Assembly (NCBI GenBank): GCA_022497155.1
Contig: MU385753.1
Span: 62,001-126,000 of the forward strand
Direction of reading: 5' to 3'
DNA from: Whalleya microplaca
Lineage: Eukaryota; Ascomycota; Sordariomycetes; Xylariales; Xylariaceae
DNA: 64,000 nt
The translations under genes were made by a program, and so were the position numbers. Under the pieces are notes generated by a model. It was not told where the DNA came from. It ran no database searches and saw nothing but the letters and a program-made list of their open reading frames with translations. Of the stretch, positions 1 to 12,143 are shown one piece after another. The number at the start of each line of letters is the position of its first letter. The stretch's first letter is position 1.

Positions 1-2100
1 ATGCCTACATGCATAGGTTACGTGACTCCATACGCATATTTCCTAGATAGTATGTACATGTTTGAGATCGACCAAGGCCCCGCAAACTCTAGCAAATCGA
101 GATCCGCTGTCTATAACAACTTGTATTCTATAAATATGTCAGATCATGTACTCTATCATGGAGTTAATTGGCGACTGTGATTAGTCGCCAATATATATAA
201 CTGCTTCACCTATCATCTTCACATACTTATCATACTATTCCGACTTATACTTGCTGGCTTGTCGGTTAGTATCCCTAACGTTTCGACATGAAGGCGACTT
301 TACGTGGAGAGCAAGGCAAAAAGAGATGTCAGCTCAGTGTTCGCGGAAGTGCCCGCTAACACGCAATGCAACCTAATAGGTACTACATAGGTAAGATATC
401 TAGACTTGAAGGAGCATAGCAGCGTGGTAGGGACCCAGATCCCCCAGCGCCCCCAGAAATTAGAATTGCAACGCAACCATATTCTAGTGGTCGTTGCGGT
501 CCCTGAGACGTCCTCGATGTTATCGCTATTGGCTAAAAACAACATGGCCCCCTCGTTACAACAGTCCATACACTATCATATAACTATGTAGTATGTAGTA
601 TGTAGTAGTAGCCGAGTACATGTAGGAAACTCGTTAGACTCGTCAGATGCAGGGCCAAGACGGGCTATCAACGTTTGTAGGCCACTTGCCCTGGTGCCCC
701 TTCGCATTCTTCGCCCTCTTCGCCTACTGCAGTGTAACTCGTCACTAGCATACGCCACATGCCTCAACTTCTGTTGGTCCGCGAATAGAGGAGGGCCTGC
801 GCGCTTTGGATTTCTTTCATCTACATGATCAACTTATCTATTCTCGCCCAACATGCCGGTAGGCTCTTTGTTGAACCAAGCCTGCCCCTGCTTTGTGTCT
901 AGGACACAGGCTGACAGGGTGACAGGCTGCACAGGCGAGGAAACTATGGGGATATACTGCAGCTCGTTGCCGATTGATCGACGTTGGGTTCCGTTTTTTG
1001 CCATTTGGCGCCGTGGCAAAACTGTACGCAGGCTTGGCGCGCAGGTCGAGCAAGGTTGCAAGGTTGCGTGGAGCGATACTCTAGTCTGTCGATCACTTCG
1101 TGACGATGCTGCTCGACTTAAAGTAGTTAGTTTAGTAAACCCTCGGTATGTATTCTTTCTCTCGTAAGAACAAGCAGAAAGAAAGAAGGAAGGAATTTAC
1201 GTCCGTATCCTATCTATATACACTGTACCTATATACATATAATAGTAGTATCATCATCAGGTTGATGAAAGGAAATCCGAAGAATGATAAGCTAAAGCAC
1301 AACAAACAAGGGGTGAAGCTGTAGGTACTATGTAAGATGAATGGACAAGGCATATATGCGTAGGTAATAGATACGGATTGCATAGCAGTTGAGATGCCTT
1401 ACCTGCGTAGATTGAAACATGCATTGAATGATCCCATATGGACCAATCTCACACCATCTCTCGTCTATCGCTCGTCTTATCTGCCGCTTCCACCTCATCG
1501 TCTGCACTTCCATCGCGCTTCTGCACTTCTGCACTTATTAGCACGTCTGCACTGCTAGGGCAGCAGGGATGCGCGATAAGGCTGTGACCCCAATTGCCAA
1601 TCAACACAGTCGAATGTGTGAAACAACTCTGATATATACCCTACATGTAGGTAGGTGTACAGCACCCTACGCGGTAGCAGTGTTGGAGAGGTTACTTCCC
1701 GCCTATGTCCCCCCTCACTTCTACATTCAACTCCATTCCCGTCTTTCCCTTCATTTCTCATATTGTCATTCTCATATTGCTCATCTCTCTCTTTTCCGAT
1801 CGATCTACCTATCCAACCCAGTTTACATATTGAGTTGGCTCTAACCTAGACGGTCAGCCCGACCACATACGACTACTGTGTAAATTCCATTACGCCCTAT
1901 TACATAGTCCCTACGCTATTAACATAGTTTCCGCGAGTCCACAACTCCACCACCCCCGCAATTGCTGTGGCTGCTCGAGAGCTTGGCTTCTGATATGACC
2001 TACAGAGAGCCCTCGTAGCTAGCCGTCAACAACATCATCATCATCCCCCTCCTCTAGCAACAATACTCTCATTAGATAGAAGTCTTAGAGAAGCAGGACG
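1..2100. other. Intergenic region upstream of the PPS1-like gene
   Basis: No gene is supported here. Open frames on both strands are short, overlap each other and show no recognisable motif or low-complexity pattern typical of fungal proteins. The last 100-200 bases before the phosphatase start are rich in CT and CAT repeats, as fungal 5' leaders often are. Nothing resembling a tRNA, rRNA or transposon terminus was seen. Confidence 0.6.
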
Positions 2101-4311
2101 ATGACGACAATCGCTCTTCCCAGGCCAATTCCACCACATCGTTCTTCCTCCAGCATCGTCACGTTGTCATCTCCCATAGCCTTGGAGACCATCAACTCCC
2201 AGCAAGTATCCAGCGCCACCCCCGCGCCCGTGCCCAACAAGCACATTCCAGTTTGTCCACCGGGTCCTCTCCCCGTTCAGGAGCCCAACACCCCACCGCC
2301 GTCGCCAGCTCGCGAGAATGACCGTCGACGGCCGTCTCTGCTGCATCCGCCAGGCAAATATGAACGCCTGGAGTCTGACTCGTTCTCCATCTATAAGATC
2401 GATGCAGACGGGGTGGCAGCGGCCCTAGATTATGTCTCTAAACAGCCTCTCCCGGATCCCATCCATGTCTTCCCGTGGCTTCATGGCTTGCACCCGAGTA
2501 ACCATATCCAGCAGACGTTCTTTATGACGAGGAGCAAGGCGGCTCGGCAATTACCGGGCTGCCTGCGAGGAATCACGGTTGTGAAAGCTGATGGTGATCT
2601 CGCCGTTGCACGTCTGAAAGGTGCCATTGCGCCGCAGGAGTTCCTGCAGCCTGGTACCGATGGGGAATTCATCGATGTTGATCCCAGAGAAGGCTTCTCC
2701 GTGCGAAACTTTCAGATCCAGGCCGCTAAGACGGCCATAACCTCTGATATCGTCGTCTACGGCGACAACGCTGATCAAGTTCGTAAGTTAGGATGGGAAA
2801 TCGCTTCGGCGCAGTCCAAATGGCGAGAGAAGCACCATACCCAACGGACTCCCGTTCCAAAGTACAACACTTTCATCTGCGTGACTCCATTCACCGAGTT
2901 TGAGGAGAAACACCACGAGATTGTGGCCATTGGCTCAAACGGTCACTTGACAGGTGCCGTCGTCGACTTCTTCCACCAAGAGCGGTTAGAAATGTACACG
3001 ATGACGAAGGCATCTGAGATATCGCACAACGTGTGGATGGGTCCTACCCCCGAGCCAGCCGGGCAGGAGGAACAGCAGTACGACCTGCTCATCGAGTGCA
3101 GCGACCTGGGTCGCCTCAACCCGGCCGCGCTGCAGGCGATTGCCGAAGACCCCAACGACGACGTCAAGCATCCCTACGTGGATTTCCCCTCGTCCGGGAG
3201 CATCCCGCCGCCGACGTGGTCCCACGCGGAAGCGGACGGGATCCTGGACACCTGCAAGTGGATCTGGCACCTCGCGCACGGGACGCAGCCGCAAAAGTAC
3301 AACCTGGACGCGGACGGCGACTCGAACATGTCAGACGGGTCCGACGCGACGGTGGTGGAGGCCGGCGGGGGCCGGCAGCGGAAAATCCTGATCCACTGTG
3401 CTGACGGCTACACCGAGTCGACCATGCTGGGCATTGCTTACTTCAGCTACAGCACCGGCCGGCCCGTCCCGGATGCCTGGCTCCACCTGCACACGACCAT
3501 GAAGCGGAACTTCTTCGCCTACCCGACCGATGTGGCGCTGCTGACGTCGATCACGAGCCGTCTGCTCCACGAGTCCCCCGTCTGCGCCGACAAGAGCCTC
3601 TCGGAAATCACGGCCCTGGTTAAGAACGAACCGAGGTGGCTCGCGTCGCTAGACGGGTCGTTCCCCAGCCGCGTCCTCGATTACATGTACCTGGGCAATC
3701 TGGGTCACGCGAACAACCCCGATTTGCTCAAGGCGATGGGGATCCGGCAGATCCTTAGCGTAGGCGAGACGGCCATGTGGCGGGACGGCGAGTTAGAAGA
3801 ATGGGGCGAGGACAACGTGCTAGTGATTGAAAAGGTGCAGGATAATGGCATCGATGCGCTGACGAAAGAATTCGAGAAGTGTCTGGAGTTCATTGGTATG
3901 TTGTGCCCACTCCTACGTCTACTATTACCTCTCTAGTTTCTTATAAGGGCCGATTACCTACTTATTGAATGGACTATGACCCGCTTGTGCTAACCGCGAC
4001 ATCAAACAGAACGCGGCCACAAGAACGGAACCGCAACACTAGTCCACTGCCGAGTGGGCGTCTCCCGCAGCGCGACCATCTGCATCGCCGAAGTCATGCG
4101 CTCGCTGAACCTCTCGTTCCCGCGGGCGTACTGTTTCGTGCGGGCGCGGCGGCTCAACGTCATCATCCAGCCTCACTTGAGATTTGCGTACGAGCTGCTT
4201 AAATGGGAGGAGATGCTGCATCTCAGTCGTGGCGAGGGAATACGGCGGGAGTTGGAATGGGGCGAGATCGCGAGAGAGATCGCCCTCATGAACAAGCCTT
4301 ATGCCAGGTAA
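2101..4311 (+). CDS. PPS1: Dual-specificity protein phosphatase, Pps1 type
   Basis: Two exons, 2101-3895 and 4010-4311, give 698 aa. The intron has a GTATGT donor, a TGCTAAC branch site and a CAG acceptor, and joining it restores the phosphatase loop HCRVGVSRSA, with Cys612 as nucleophile and Arg618 binding phosphate. The first 85 residues are Pro/Ser-rich and probably disordered. A second, upstream loop, HCADGYTES (Cys433), lacks the arginine six residues after the cysteine, so that domain should be catalytically dead. This double-domain layout and length resemble yeast Pps1 (about 800 aa), a dual-specificity phosphatase linked to S-phase control. The stop follows KPYAR directly. The gene is convergent with ATG18. 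The family call is from motif recognition; the biological role is inferred from yeast. Confidence 0.85.
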
Positions 4312-5627
4312 TAATACCGACTGCCTTACGAAGCGGTCGTGATTTGTCCCGGCTGGCGGGACAGAAATTTACCAGACTTATCCCGAAACAGCGAGGAGGA
4401 GTATACTCGTGGTGCGCGACCCCGTGAGGCTCTGCACTATGGAAGAGTACCTCCTTCTAAAACAGGTCTCTAAGGAGACGGTTCAAAAACGACTAATTGT
4501 GATGTGAGTTGCTACATAGCAACGGTCATCACAGGAGAGATTTTAAGGAGGAAAACAAGATAACCGAGGATTCCAGCTACCAGTGTTTTTACTTTTTGCA
4601 AACATACCCATTCACTGTTCGATTTACGACTGCAAATTTTATGACGGTTTTGGGTTTTAGGGGCGTAAACGCAACAGGGAGGGGGAGAGGGAACACTGGT
4701 ACATACCCACAGACACACACAGACACATTCACTTCTAACGACGGGACGACACTTTGGCGGGGAATGGTTCATGGATTTTTATCTTCAAACAAGGGACAAA
4801 CGTATTTTGACGCTGCGACTCCATTCGAGTCCGGCCCATACTGTGGCGTCAGGGGGGTTTCTTGAGGGGAATATTTATTCGAGTCAAATTTGGTTGGGGA
4901 GGAGTATCTAAGGAATCCATTAACTCGACCAATCTCGTGTTATGGAGTACGTCGGTCGAAAAGGGATCGGCTGTGGTTTGGCTGTACTGGAGTATGATGT
5001 ATGGACCTATGATCTGGTATGATTGGGTTTGAAAGAGGTGTTACCATGTGGACTGGAAGATACTCGTACCTATTTTTCAAGCATGCCATACGAGCATGAG
5101 AGGCAATGTGAACATACCACCACCCGAGAATTGTTTCAGGGACCTATGACACGTATGCTCAAGCTCTGTGACTATCTTGTTGTTGTATGTCTTCGGTCTC
5201 ATATTATTACTACTAGAGACTCGCTATGCAAAGCTTTACTACACAGCCTACGGGAGGCAATACCAAGGTACCTCTGTTGTTAGGAGTAAAATCGAGACCC
5301 TTGACGGCTAGGGGTGCGTCTGAGAGTAAAAAATTCGAAGCCCTTAAGACGCCGAGCGCTGATGCAAGAAGGCCTACTTCTCAGAAAATATAAAATCCGT
5401 CTTCTGAGGGGTATGCGATAGGCCTTTGCAGTACACAAAAGGAAAAAAGAAAAAGAAAAAAGATCAATGATAGGATGACACCTAGAAACTTTCAATATCC
5501 GATATCCGTAACGCCTTCCGAATGCAAATCACTCCCCAAAGTACTCTCTGTCAACGTACATCCACACGGGGCCCTCAGCCTGAGTGTTTTCTTCGACATC
5601 CGTCTCCAATATCATAGGTCGGGCCTC
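4312..5627. other. Intergenic region between convergent genes
   Basis: This is the shared downstream region of the phosphatase and ATG18 genes. It has no supported coding region; the 118-aa and 86-aa frames near 4.5-5.3 kb have no recognisable features. A short purine-rich tract (A/G repeats) lies near 5440-5465. Confidence 0.6.
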
Positions 5628-7108
5628 CTAAGGTCCGTAGCTTGAACCGTCGAGTTTATCGTCGCTGTCCAGGACTCTACAGGAGGTTAATAGGTGGTCA
5701 GCAAGACTAGCATTGGCAAGAAAGGCGGTAGGAACATCGACACTTGGATTATACGTACGAGAACTGCTTCACAAGATAACCCTCCCCGCCCTGCTCCATA
5801 TCGATGTTGAAGACGTAGAAACCGCCATCGCTAGTGACGACCATGACCTGCGGGCTACTGCTACTCATGGCGACGACACTGCGCAGATGCTGCCCGCTAC
5901 CGCCGTGGCGTGGCGTGGCCGAGCTCTTCGGTATCTTGATGTACGCGAAATCGCGCAACGGTTCCCACATTTCTGTCACCGTCTGCGGTAGGTAGCTGCC
6001 CACGACGCCGGCCACGCTTCGGCCCATAATCTGCGAAGACCGGCGAAGCATGCTGCTAAAGGACCCGCTCTGCCTCCTATGTGTTGCTGGGTTATTTACC
6101 GCCGTCGACGTAGAGAGATCTGCTGCCTCGCTGCGCGGGGAACCTTGCGCGCTGCTTGTAGAGTCATTACCACTGTCATAGCTACGACTCCGGGACCACC
6201 GGTCCTGCCTAGGGGAAGTGGGTGCCTGTGCTTCTGCAGACGAGTTGTTGTTACTGGGCCCCGGCTGCTGAAGACGGAAGATATGCACGGTGTCTGAAGT
6301 AGAAGAGACGCAGAGTAGTGAGCTCGCCATATTGAAGGACATGCTGTAAATCGTGCTCGGATATGTGCCCCTTCGGAATTGGAAGAGCTTCTGACCACGG
6401 GGCACCGAGAAGACTCGGATAATAGTTCCCGTCTCGCTTGCTGTCGCTAGCAAGTTCCCTTCATTATTGAGCGCAATACACGACAGCGGGGAGCGATGAG
6501 CTTCGATAACGTTAACAGCCTTGAGGGTCAGGGTATCGTATATAAGGACATCCCCCGACGTTACGGGAGCATAAAGTGAAGGCGGAGGGGCATGAGATGG
6601 CCGTTTATCTTGTGTATCGTCGCGTGGTTTCGGCAAAGGATAGGCGAGATAGCAGTGTTCGGATGAAGGGGAGAGGGCGCAGATGGCACCCGGGTTCGGA
6701 GAGGTTGCGATGTTGGTGAGTAGCGACATGTTGGAGATGTCATAGAGGTAGATCTCGTCTTCGAGCACGACGGACAGTCGCTTTCGGTTCAAGCGGACGG
6801 CAAGCACGGCGGAGGGGAAAGTCAATTCGCATATTACGGAGGCACGCTTCGTGTTCTGTATTATCAGGTGGCGAGGCGATAGGATGAGGGCGACGAGTGA
6901 AGTGGAAAAGAGCATCTCGATAATAGCGATATTCCCATCGTCGCTACTAAAGATCTTGGAGAATGGATCGGTGTGATAGATACGAAATCCTTTCGAGGTA
7001 CCTAGGCCTATTAGTTACATCCACAGGATACCGTCGGGGTAACATACCAACAGCCAGACAGCTGTGGTCCTGGTTGAAGGTGATGAAATTGAGGGCCGGG
7101 TTCGCCAT
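5628..7108 (-). CDS. ATG18: Autophagy-related PROPPIN WD40 protein Atg18
   Basis: Three exons on the minus strand, 7108-7048, 7001-5759 and 5676-5628, encode 450 aa. The start [14 protein letters not shown] and the following [14 protein letters not shown] are typical of the first PROPPIN blade. The family folds as a seven-bladed propeller that binds PI3P and PI(3,5)P2 and acts in autophagosome formation and vacuole morphology. The phosphoinositide-binding FRRG motif is present (QFRRGTYP). A Ser-rich insertion ([13 protein letters not shown] and onward) sits in the loop where Atg18 proteins carry a variable region. The first intron is only 46 nt. The last exon adds 15 residues, ending DGSSYGP, after a GTACGT donor; without it the protein would stop early at FSYV. 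Identification is confident; yeast Hsv2 is the less likely alternative. Confidence 0.92.
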
Positions 7109-8130
7109 GGTCGTGAAGCTGAGGTCGTGGACCTGAACTTGGAGGTTGGCTGATAGACGAGAAATCTCTAAGCGTTAGTGCTCAACAGCCACATACAGGG
7201 TGGAACGGACAGTCGAACGAATTCGGTATCTAATATCGATCTACCTGGGTATTCTGTAGATAAGGTAGGCCTCGAAATCTGCTGTATTGTGTACGATGTT
7301 GTAGAAGAGAATACGTGAATGGCCTTAGGGCTGACGTTCCCTGTCAGGCATGCGAGTCCATCAGGTCGTGGATGACGATATATGTAAGCTCAAAGCTACG
7401 CAGGACCTAACCTAGGCAGATGGGCAGATAGCTCTCTGCACTAAGCTACCTTAACAAGTACTGCTATCGTTGTTGTAAGAGAGATAGCAGAATGCGAGGG
7501 GCTGGTTGGAGTTTGATGAAAGCGGGTGGGGGGAAATTCAATCAGATGCCACCTGCAGGCGGGCAAGCGGGGTATGTGTATACATGATTGTATGTATACA
7601 TGTACTTCAACACGGTGGCGCAGGTACCTGCCTGATAGCTACCCGACAGTCGTGAGCAAGCTATGTGTACCTACGTTTCCTGCCGATCGCGCCTATAATT
7701 CGCTGTGCTTTTTCTAGAGAGACCACCTGGACGGTTACCTACCTAAGGTACCGAGTCCAAGTACATTTGTGTATTCTCCAAACTGCCTGCCCAGAAGATT
7801 TGCATTCGTAGGCAGCTGACAGCGGTCATATGCGCCACAACCTAACTACCTAGGTACCTAACATTTGGGGCTTGAACATCAACTCAATTGCATGATTGAT
7901 GAACTTCATGTAATAAATCTCAGCAACTTTGAGCATCGTTGACATATGTATGTATAAAGACCTCGCCAAGATATGCCGATTTGAAGGGTCATTATGGACA
8001 ATGCTTTCTTCAATATTATACTGAAAAGACCACCCAGGAATCGTTCAGATCGGAGCACCAACTTCGGTAATCTCACTCGATTATTCTCATCTTGGTGGGG
8101 AAAAAAAACCATACTTTTCTAATCACCAGG
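7109..8130. other. Divergent intergenic region, ATG18 / TYW4
   Basis: This is the shared upstream region of the divergent ATG18 and TYW4 genes. No coding region is supported. It contains the palindrome-centred 15-mer ACTACCTAGGTACCT at 7845-7859, which occurs again at 47264-47278. A run of A residues (8101-8108) lies just upstream of the TYW4 start. Confidence 0.6.
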
Positions 8131-11100
8131 ATGGCGGTCGTTTCTGATGCCAAAGCACAGAATGGCTCCGGCCGTTCGACTAAGGAACGTGCCCTAGATG
8201 ACCTAGTCATGGCTGTATGTCTTTCCTAGACTCAGTTTGAGAATATTTTCTCCATATCTTCTCATTTTCTTTCCTTTCTAACCTACTTACATTAAGACAA
8301 ATAGCAGCAGTATCGTGTCGAAGAGGAGCGTAGAACGCATCTATTATCCCAATGAGCCACACTTTTTCCGCTTCTTCGTCAAGAAGTTTCAGCGACGAGC
8401 TCCTTTGATCAACCGGGGCTACCACGTTCGACTACATATCATTGATGTCGCTGTTCGTAAGTTTCTCGAAAGGCCCTCTGAGAGGACGAAGGTGGTCGTG
8501 AACTTGGGCTGTGGGAGGTAGGGTCCTATTTTAACACCATCTCTGACATTTCTCTAATTTATCCCAGTGATGTACTTCCGTGGCAATGCATAACTAGGTA
8601 TCCGACTCAGTGCCGTGGTACTAAATTCGTGGATATCGACTTTCCCAACTTAATAGAGAAAAAGCGTAAAATAGTACAGGAAACCCCTGAACTCAGCTCT
8701 CTATTAACCGGGTTGAAAGCCGACGTCACAAAGCATGTGCTCCTGCAAAGTGACCAGTATACCCAAATCGGGTGTGATCTAAGGGATCTTACCAGTATAG
8801 AAGAGGCACTTTCATCTATTGTCGATACTGCCCATTGCGAGTTTATTTTCGTGGCCGAGGTTTCTATCACTTACATGGAGACCGAAGCTGCAGATTCGGT
8901 TATTAAATGGGCGAGTACCCTTGGCCAAGGTAAGTGGTGTAAATCTCATAGACTTACACGGTGCTATCGAGGCTGACGGGGTCCAGCCGAATTTTGCTTG
9001 CTTGAGCAGATACTCCCTGACGGGAAAGACCACCCTTTCGCGAAGACTATGCTTAGCCACTTCGAAAAGCTAAAGACTCCGCTGAAGTCTGTTTTCGTCT
9101 ATCCGGATCTCCAATCGCAGCAGGACCGATTTACCAGCCGAGGTTGGTCCCAAGTGGATGTGAGTGACCTTTGGCAAATATGGGCCAGCGACGAGTGGCT
9201 TTCGGCAGACAAGAAAAAAAAACTTGACAGTATTGAACCATTTGACGAATGGGAAGAGCTTGCACTTTTTGCGAGCCATTACTGTGTTGTTACCGCAAAG
9301 GCTACATCAGGGGATGCTCAACCAGCCCCTGTCAGCTCGAAGATTCCAGGGAATCTTGATATTCCAGAACTACCTTCGGTCACAACATGTTTTAGAGAAT
9401 ATCCTGGGACTAGGGGTCAACGTCGTTTTGGAGCTGCGATGACACTGAAAAACCTTCTCCAAGAGGATTTCATAGCTAACACATTTGGACTCGGGACAAA
9501 TAGTCGATTACGATCGTACGACCTCTACGCAAGTGGGGATCCCTTACAAGAAATCGACGCACATCACACAGGACCTAGTAGTCGTATGTGCCATACTATC
9601 ACGGATTTGGGCGATCATGGAAATCTACTTGTAGGGGGTAGGACTTCCCCGTCAACAGCTTTGAGAGATTGCTGGCTTTTCAACAAGGGAATTACCGAGT
9701 GGCAACGGGTGGGCGATCTGCCCGTGCCTCTTTATCGACACGGGTTAACGAGACTCGGTCATTCGAACCTTGCTCTCTTGGTTGGAGGTAAAATCGATTC
9801 TTTACTCATATTCAAAGGCTGTCTTCTGTATAAGCCACGCCTTGGCTGGATCGAATGTGAGATAGCTGGATCAGAGTATACGCCAGTATTCGGTGCTCTG
9901 TGCGTCAGCTTTCCAGAAGTAGCCCGTATCAACAATGATAATGGATCTTTGACGAACAATGGTATTCAGTTCCATGGCCTGCTACTGGGTGGTATCTTAC
10001 AAGATGGCACTATTGCCCACCAAATTCTACGATGGGTGTTAAAGGTCGCTACAAATGGCAAGCCTAGCATTTCATTTACGCCTCTATCGAGTTCAGGACC
10101 CGCTGGTCCTTTGAGAGACGAGGCGAGTAATTTCGTTAACCGGTTTGGTGCCTCTGGCTTTATATCTCCCGAAGGACACCTGACTATAATCGGTGGCATT
10201 ATCGCCAACGGCATACTCTCGCAAGATCGCGATATTATGATTATAGGGTTTTCAAGTCAAGAATATAAGATCTTGGCCGCTTGCAATTTGAAGATCATGC
10301 CTCGCCCATTACTGATAGGCGTATCCACCGACTTGACTAGTGATGGCCAAGTAGTCGTCATGGGTGGAGGGGCTACCTGTTTCTCCATGGGAACGTACTG
10401 GAACTTGGGTTGTTATTCCATCAACGCACTCATCCACACAGCAACCAAATCAACTGGGTTTGACAGCGAATGGAAGTTTATAAGAATCGCCGAAGTAGCA
10501 GAGGAATTAAAGTCACGCCAGGTATCTACGCCTCAGTGTAAAGATGAAACTGCAGCCAAGGTCGATATACCCAGGCTCCGAATTGGGACCGAAGCTGAGT
10601 TTCTAGATGTGCTGAAAGTTGGCAAACCGGTGGTCATTGAAGGAGGCGAGCTTGGAGGTTGCACCAAAGTTTGGTCATCGAATTACCTGGTGGAGCAATT
10701 TGGGAGTGAAAGAAAGGTAACGATTTCCAATTCCCTATTCCTACCATCCTAACCAACTCATAGGTTGTCGTTCATGAAGCCAGTAGCTCCAAAATGGATT
10801 TTAACAGCAAGAATTTTGCATACATTACAAAACCCTTTGGGAAAGTAATGCAAGGGATTGCGGATGGTCAAAACCTCTACCTACGAGCGCTTTCAGAGGA
10901 TCGTCCAGCAGACCAGCCAGCTAATCTGAACGTGGATTTCCCGCAACTAGCCGGTGATTTCCACCTCCCTGATGCGCTGGCATTCGTAACGAAGAACACT
11001 TTCAGTTCTGTTTTGAGGATGACTGGGCCTGTGAACATGTGGCTACACTACGATGTAGGCATCTCCCTTAAACAATGGCGACCCTTCCTGTGCTAGACTA

Positions 11101-11689
11101 ACGAGATGACAGGTCATGGCGAATGTATACTGCCAGATCGTCGGCTCAAAGCGCCTCGTCCTGTTTCCGCCGTCGGATGTTGACCATCTCTCTTTTGCGC
11201 CAGGTGCATCCAGCTCGAGTGTCGATGTGTTCTCAGAGCTCGGGTCGTCGTCTTTGGCCCAAACACATCCTCACGAAGCTATTCTCAAGCCGGGCGACGT
11301 ACTATTTATTCCGCCCCTCTGGCTGCATACAGCGACTCCGCTGAGCAACCTCGGTGTTGCCGTTAACGTCTTCTTTCGTAACCTCGAAAATGGCTATTCA
11401 TCTGGAAGAGATGTGTACGGAAATCGAGATCTTGCACCCTAGTAAGTAAATTTTCAGCTGTTACTCGGTCTTAAAACCGTTCGGGAGCTTTAAACCCATA
11501 AAGCAGACTTCTATCACAACTTGTTATACGCTCCATAACCTTGCAAATTATTAATCCTAGATATATAGTGAAAAGGGACGCCAAGACCTTGCGCGTATCG
11601 CAAACGCCTTCAGTAAGATACCACCAGCTATGCGCAACTTCTATATCAGACGATTAGCAGACGAGCTTGCCCAGAAAGCTGCTGACTGA
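8131..11689 (+). CDS. PPM2: tRNA wybutosine-synthesizing protein 4 (LCMT-like methyltransferase / Kelch / JmjC)
   Basis: Seven exons: 8131-8214, 8297-8517, 8568-8929, 8987-10716, 10764-11054, 11113-11441 and 11569-11689, giving 1045 aa. All six introns have GT-AG ends and phases close exactly. The N-terminal third is a leucine-carboxyl-methyltransferase-like domain with the SAM motif LGCGSDVLPWQC spanning a splice junction near residue 100. The middle (about 380-760) has Gly-rich Kelch-type repeats (LLVGGRTSPS, ALLVGGKI, LLLGGILQ). The C-terminus is a JmjC domain with Fe ligands in HYD (about 894-896) and a distal His in LHTATP (about 967). This is the layout of Tyw4/Ppm2, which carries out the SAM-dependent last steps of wybutosine formation at G37 of tRNA-Phe in the cytosol. 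The start was chosen because it opens the first exon with good phase. Confidence 0.93.
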
Positions 11690-12143
11690 AATCCGGCGTT
11701 CCTCGCATCAATCGCCGAGTTCATTTGTTCTCGAGGTCACCTTTCTAGGTTGGGCGGAGACCTGATGAATTGATGCTTGACATTGTGAGCTGACTAAAGC
11801 TCTTAAGCTAAAGCGTGTCTTGACAGACTTTATAGAGCTGTATAATATAAAATATAAGGCATAGTGATTTATATCATATACGACTATTTATCTTTGCATT
11901 CTTTGCGTTTCTCACAGAATATGCAATATGAACTATATGAGCAGTCCTCGTTCCAAAGAGATATTGATCATTATTTCATTAGATATGGTGCGAATCGTAC
12001 GGAATATCTCATACGAAGCAGTCCGAAGTCGTAAAATCATTAGGATCTTGTCATTAAATACGTTAAGGAGGCTGTAGTCCCCGTATTTCCGTCTCGCCAT
12101 TTCAAGGATACAGCAAAGATCATCGACCACCTTGAAGCTACCT
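11690..12143. other. Intergenic region between convergent genes
   Basis: AT-rich 3' flanks of TYW4 and the dioxygenase gene, about 450 bases. The minus-strand open frame that covers part of it (11933-12283) lies in another frame over the end of the dioxygenase and is not supported. Confidence 0.6.

Noticed and set aside
853..1167. 104-codon frame in the first 2 kb
   Set aside because: Antisense frames of similar length overlap it, composition is random and no splice extension was found.
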